The notes under the pieces: model-generated
Seen by the model: only the letters and a program-made list of their open reading frames with translations
The model's database searches: none
Told to the model about the DNA's origin: nothing
In this document: piece by piece, positions 5,123 to 6,159 of the stretch
Layout of the letters: the number at the start of each line of letters is the position of its first letter
Position numbering within the stretch: position 1 is the first letter of the stretch
Translations under genes and position numbers: made by a program
Origin: a bacterium
Lineage (GTDB): Bacteria; Patescibacteriota; Patescibacteriia; Patescibacteriales; JALTFF01
Assembly (NCBI GenBank): GCA_027007465.1
Contig: JALTFF010000112.1
Coordinates: 1 to 6,159 of the forward strand
Reading direction: 5' to 3'
Length of the DNA stretch: 6,159 nucleotides

Positions 5123-6159
5123 ATGTCATCACTATATCAAAAATATAGACCACAAAAATGGTCAGAAATAGTTGATCAGAATCATATTAAAATAACAATA
5201 CAAAATGAAATTGAAGAAGGAAAGGTGAGCCAAGCTTATTTATTTTGCGGACCAAGGGCAGTTGGCAAAACAACAACAGCTAGAATAATCGCAAAAGCAG
5301 TTAATTGTGAGAATAGAAAAGAGGGAGAGTCAGAACCATGTGGAAAATGTGATTCTTGCTTATCAATAGAGCGAGGAAATGATTTAGATGTAGTAGAAAT
5401 TGATGCGGCAAGCAATACTGGAGTTGATAATGTAAGAGAAAATATTATTGCTTTTTCTCGTTTGCGTCCTGTCCATCGCAAATATAAGGTTTTTATAATT
5501 GATGAAGTTCATATGCTATCATTGGCAGCTTTTAATGCCCTATTGAAGATTTTAGAAGAGCCTCCAAGCTATGTGATTTTCATTTTAGCAACGACAGAAA
5601 TACATAAAGTTCCTCTTACAATAATTTCACGTTGCCAAAGATTTGATTTTAAAAAAATACCCATAAATGGAATAGTTGAAAAATTAGGTAAAATTGCTAA
5701 AAAAGAAGGGATTGAGATAGAGAAAAATGTTTTATTAGAAGTAGCTAAGAGATCACAAGGATGTATGCGCGATGCTGAGAGTTTATTAGCGCAGGTTTTT
5801 TCAATTGGAGGTAAAAAGATTACAAGTGAAAAAGCGCAACTTATTATCCCGCAATCAGACAATAATCTTTGTATAGAACTTATAACTTATATTACCAAGA
5901 AAGATATAAGCAAAGCGATTAATTTGATTAATAATATAGTAAGTCAAGGCATAAATTTAGTTGTCTTTACTCAAAATTTATTAGAAATAATGAGAGCAAT
6001 CTTACTGATAAAAATTGACAGTAGATTTGTGTCAGAATTAGCTATAAATTTTGATGACAAAACAATAGAGAACATTGGAAAATTGGCAAAGGAGATTGAT
6101 AAAAGTAAATTATTAAAAATAATTGATTTATTATTAGAAGCAAAGCCAAATTTAGTAAA
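5123..6159 (+). CDS. dnaX: DNA polymerase III subunit gamma/tau, N-terminal part
   Basis: This is the ATPase of the clamp loader, which opens and places the sliding clamp for chromosomal replication. The first 345 codons are visible with no stop; the gene continues past the window end. Start MSSLYQKYRPQKWSEIVDQ matches the family's 'LYRKYRPxxFxDxVGQ' opening. Walker A is GPRAVGKT (43-50), with Ala where Gly is usual in GPRG. Zinc-binding cysteines are C62, C73, C76 and C79. Also present are EIDAASNTGVDNVR (92-105), Walker B VFIIDEVHML (123-132, D127-E128), LLKILEEPP (140-148), sensor 1 LATTE (155-159), the SRC arginine finger (S169-R170-C171) and sensor 2 GCMRDAESLL (213-222). Domain III begins after about 240. 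The C-terminal tau part and any programmed frameshift lie outside the window. No strong Shine-Dalgarno precedes the ATG, which sits 21 bases after tRNA-Glu; the start is chosen because the conserved N-terminus begins at once. Confidence 0.97.
   Translation, partial: MSSLYQKYRPQKWSEIVDQNHIKITIQNEIEEGKVSQAYLFCGPRAVGKTTTARIIAKAVNCENRKEGESEPCGKCDSCLSIERGNDLDVVEIDAASNTGVDNVRENIIAFSRLRPVHRKYKVFIIDEVHMLSLAAFNALLKILEEPPSYVIFILATTEIHKVPLTIISRCQRFDFKKIPINGIVEKLGKIAKKEGIEIEKNVLLEVAKRSQGCMRDAESLLAQVFSIGGKKITSEKAQLIIPQSDNNLCIELITYITKKDISKAINLINNIVSQGINLVVFTQNLLEIMRAILLIKIDSRFVSELAINFDDKTIENIGKLAKEIDKSKLLKIIDLLLEAKPNLV

Noticed and set aside
5650..5657. Run of A in dnaX as a programmed frameshift site for gamma/tau
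   Set aside because: It lies inside the ATPase domain, far upstream of where the known dnaX slippage sites occur, and the reading frame continues normally with conserved motifs after it.
5236..5862. Minus-strand open frames at 5236-5481 and 5569-5862, and similar ones at 135-356, 681-935 and 1371-1565
   Set aside because: They lie wholly inside plus-strand genes with strong motifs or a continuous family-like frame, and their translations resemble no family I recognise.

Overview
The window is very AT-rich DNA with small gaps between genes, all genes on the + strand, and the standard bacterial code. TGA closes the glycosyltransferase gene exactly where the family normally ends, and no in-frame TGA interrupts any gene, which argues against the UGA=Gly code of Gracilibacteria and Absconditabacteria. 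Several proteins have the look of Patescibacteria (Candidate Phyla Radiation): a DUF11-like surface protein, a winged-helix plus nucleotidyltransferase-like protein of the 'FDxFDYPLT ... DIDLFIIT ... NDRR' type, and a phosphoglycosyl transferase with the segment between FRSM and DPRIT that I associate with those genomes. This lineage call is recognition from memory, not a database result.

Layout. Bases 1-996 hold the C-terminal part of a probable surface protein with two Ig-like/DUF11-like repeats. Bases 1036-1986 hold a nucleotidyltransferase-fold protein whose G-S motif appears lost. Bases 1987-2328 form a non-protein-coding island: a possible weak terminator, a tRNA-Lys(TTT) gene at 2138-2213, and two interlocked 10-bp inverted repeats at 2220-2281. 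Bases 2329-3753 encode a membrane-bound polyprenyl-phosphate sugar-1-phosphate transferase. After a hairpin and a candidate promoter, bases 3878-4990 encode a GT4 glycosyltransferase of the WbaZ-like type. A tRNA-Glu(TTC) gene (5030-5101) follows, and 21 bases later dnaX (DNA polymerase III gamma/tau) starts at 5123 and runs off the window end.

How they fit. The two glycan genes form a plausible mini-module: the transferase loads the first sugar phosphate onto a lipid carrier and the GT4 enzyme extends it, probably for exopolysaccharide or a surface glycan. The upstream surface protein and the nucleotidyltransferase-like protein may belong to the same cell-envelope neighbourhood, but nothing in the sequence proves a link. 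The tRNA genes and dnaX are housekeeping genes, so this reads as core chromosome and not a mobile island. I saw no transposase, integrase, CRISPR array or duplicated attachment site, and I do not see a clear novel defence or mobile system. The least explained signals are the interlocked inverted repeats at 2220-2281 and the altered active-site motif in the 1036-1986 protein.
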